From Klebsiella quasivariicola (lineage in GTDB: Bacteria > Pseudomonadota > Gammaproteobacteria > Enterobacterales > Enterobacteriaceae): a stretch of DNA of 64,000 nt. Each line of letters begins with the position of its first letter. Position 1 is the first letter of the stretch. Both the position numbers and the translations under genes were made by a program. The notes under the pieces were generated by a model, which was not told the origin of the DNA, made no database searches, and worked only from the letters and a program-made list of their open reading frames with translations. The DNA lies in assembly GCF_002269255.1 (NCBI RefSeq), contig NZ_CP022823.1, positions 1,426,001 to 1,490,000 on the forward strand, given 5' to 3'. Of the stretch, positions 63,574 through 64,000 are shown piece after piece.

Positions 63574-63998
63574 TGCTTCACTCCCGCAGCTCTGCGCTGC
63601 CACTTCTTCAGTTTCTCAATCACGCTACTTGCCTGCTCATTGCTGAGCCAGCGTAACGCGCTGATGCCGGTTTCCCGTTTAACCCACAGCGCCAGCGCCT
63701 GCTCTGAACTGTCACGGACGATGCCTGCGGCAGCCATTTCAAGCCATAGCGCACGGATTTTCTTTGACTGCGGATGGCTGTCGAGCGGTAAGCCGGACTT
63801 GGCTTTCCCGGCAGGCTTAATGCGAAAGCCTTTCTTTTTCATTGATTCCAGCACGCGGTTTAGTTGTGGGGTATCCATCCCTTTGGTTGAGGCTTTGCCG
63901 GTCAGCCCCTGTAGCATCTGGCGGTAGGTGTCCTCATCCATCTGGAGGTCGCTGCGGGCAATATGAATGAGTTGAATAAGACGCTGCTTAGTCATCAT
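63570..63998 (-). CDS. gemA: GemA/gp16-family phage regulatory protein
   Basis: The 142 residues visible match the Mu gp16 (GemA) family: KQRLIQLIHIARSDLQMDEDTYRQMLQGLTGKAS, then LNRVLESMKKKGFRIK and RALWLEMAAAGIVRDSSEQALALWVKRETG. GemA of Mu alters host gene expression and DNA supercoiling. ATG codons lie at 63998 and 63995, two to five bases from the window edge, so a longer start outside cannot be excluded. It is coupled to mor. Confidence 0.85.
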   Translation of the reverse strand: MMTKQRLIQLIHIARSDLQMDEDTYRQMLQGLTGKASTKGMDTPQLNRVLESMKKKGFRIKPAGKAKSGLPLDSHPQSKKIRALWLEMAAAGIVRDSSEQALALWVKRETGISALRWLSNEQASSVIEKLKKWQRRAAGVKQ

Positions 63999-64000
63999 TG

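Overview
The window is chromosomal DNA of an enterobacterium, most probably Klebsiella (K. pneumoniae complex). Gene order follows the E. coli backbone from guaBA to the eut operon almost gene for gene, but with Klebsiella-like differences: a beta-glucoside kinase/6-phospho-beta-glucosidase pair sits between purM and upp, there are no hyf genes between perM and bcp, and there is no narQ between acrD and aegA. Species assignment is inference; no rRNA, tRNA or CRISPR array was seen.

Layout. (1) 1-2570: 3' end of guaB and complete guaA (GMP synthesis). (2) 2570-11450: an accessory segment after guaA. It holds a truncated P4-type integrase, an AT-rich P-loop ATPase gene of unknown function, a decayed IS3-family element, an intact IS4 that landed in the loop of a terminator hairpin, a Cys-type sulfatase with a Tat signal and its radical-SAM maturase, and a frameshifted gene remnant. 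(3) 11456-32692: yfgG, yfgF (with a perfect FNR site upstream), ppk-ppx, purMN (PurR box), the bglK-GH1 module with two AscG-like operators, upp-uraA, hda (CTG start), an Rpn-type nuclease gene, yfgD, bepA, perM, bcp-gcvR, dapA and bamC. (4) 32693-52496: purC (PurR box followed by a complete 127-bp ERIC element in the leader), ypfJ, tmcA, ypfH, ypfN, dapE-yffB, the 19-codon gene ypfM, acrD, aegA, nudK, ypfG, talA-tktB and maeB. (5) 52714-63054: the first twelve genes of the ethanolamine utilisation operon (eutS P Q T D M N E J G H A), with REP/BIME repeats after eutM and eutG. (6) about 63020-64000: one end of a Mu-like transposable prophage (mor, gemA) inserted in the last codons of eutA.

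How the parts work together. The eut genes encode shell proteins, cobalamin adenosyltransferase, aldehyde and alcohol dehydrogenases, phosphotransacetylase, a permease and the lyase reactivase of the ethanolamine microcompartment. The catalytic lyase genes eutBC are expected directly after eutA, but here the prophage intervenes, so ethanolamine growth is probably impaired unless eutBC are transcribed from the far side. purMN and purC carry PurR operators and belong to the purine regulon together with guaBA. The bglK/GH1 pair would phosphorylate and then hydrolyse beta-glucosides.

The most interesting items are the uncharacterised ATPase beside the broken integrase, the IS4-split terminator, the prophage that rewrites the EutA C terminus and shows an unusual early-gene orientation, the tandem AscG-like operators, the ERIC inside the purC leader, and a terminator-like hairpin in the gcvR leader.
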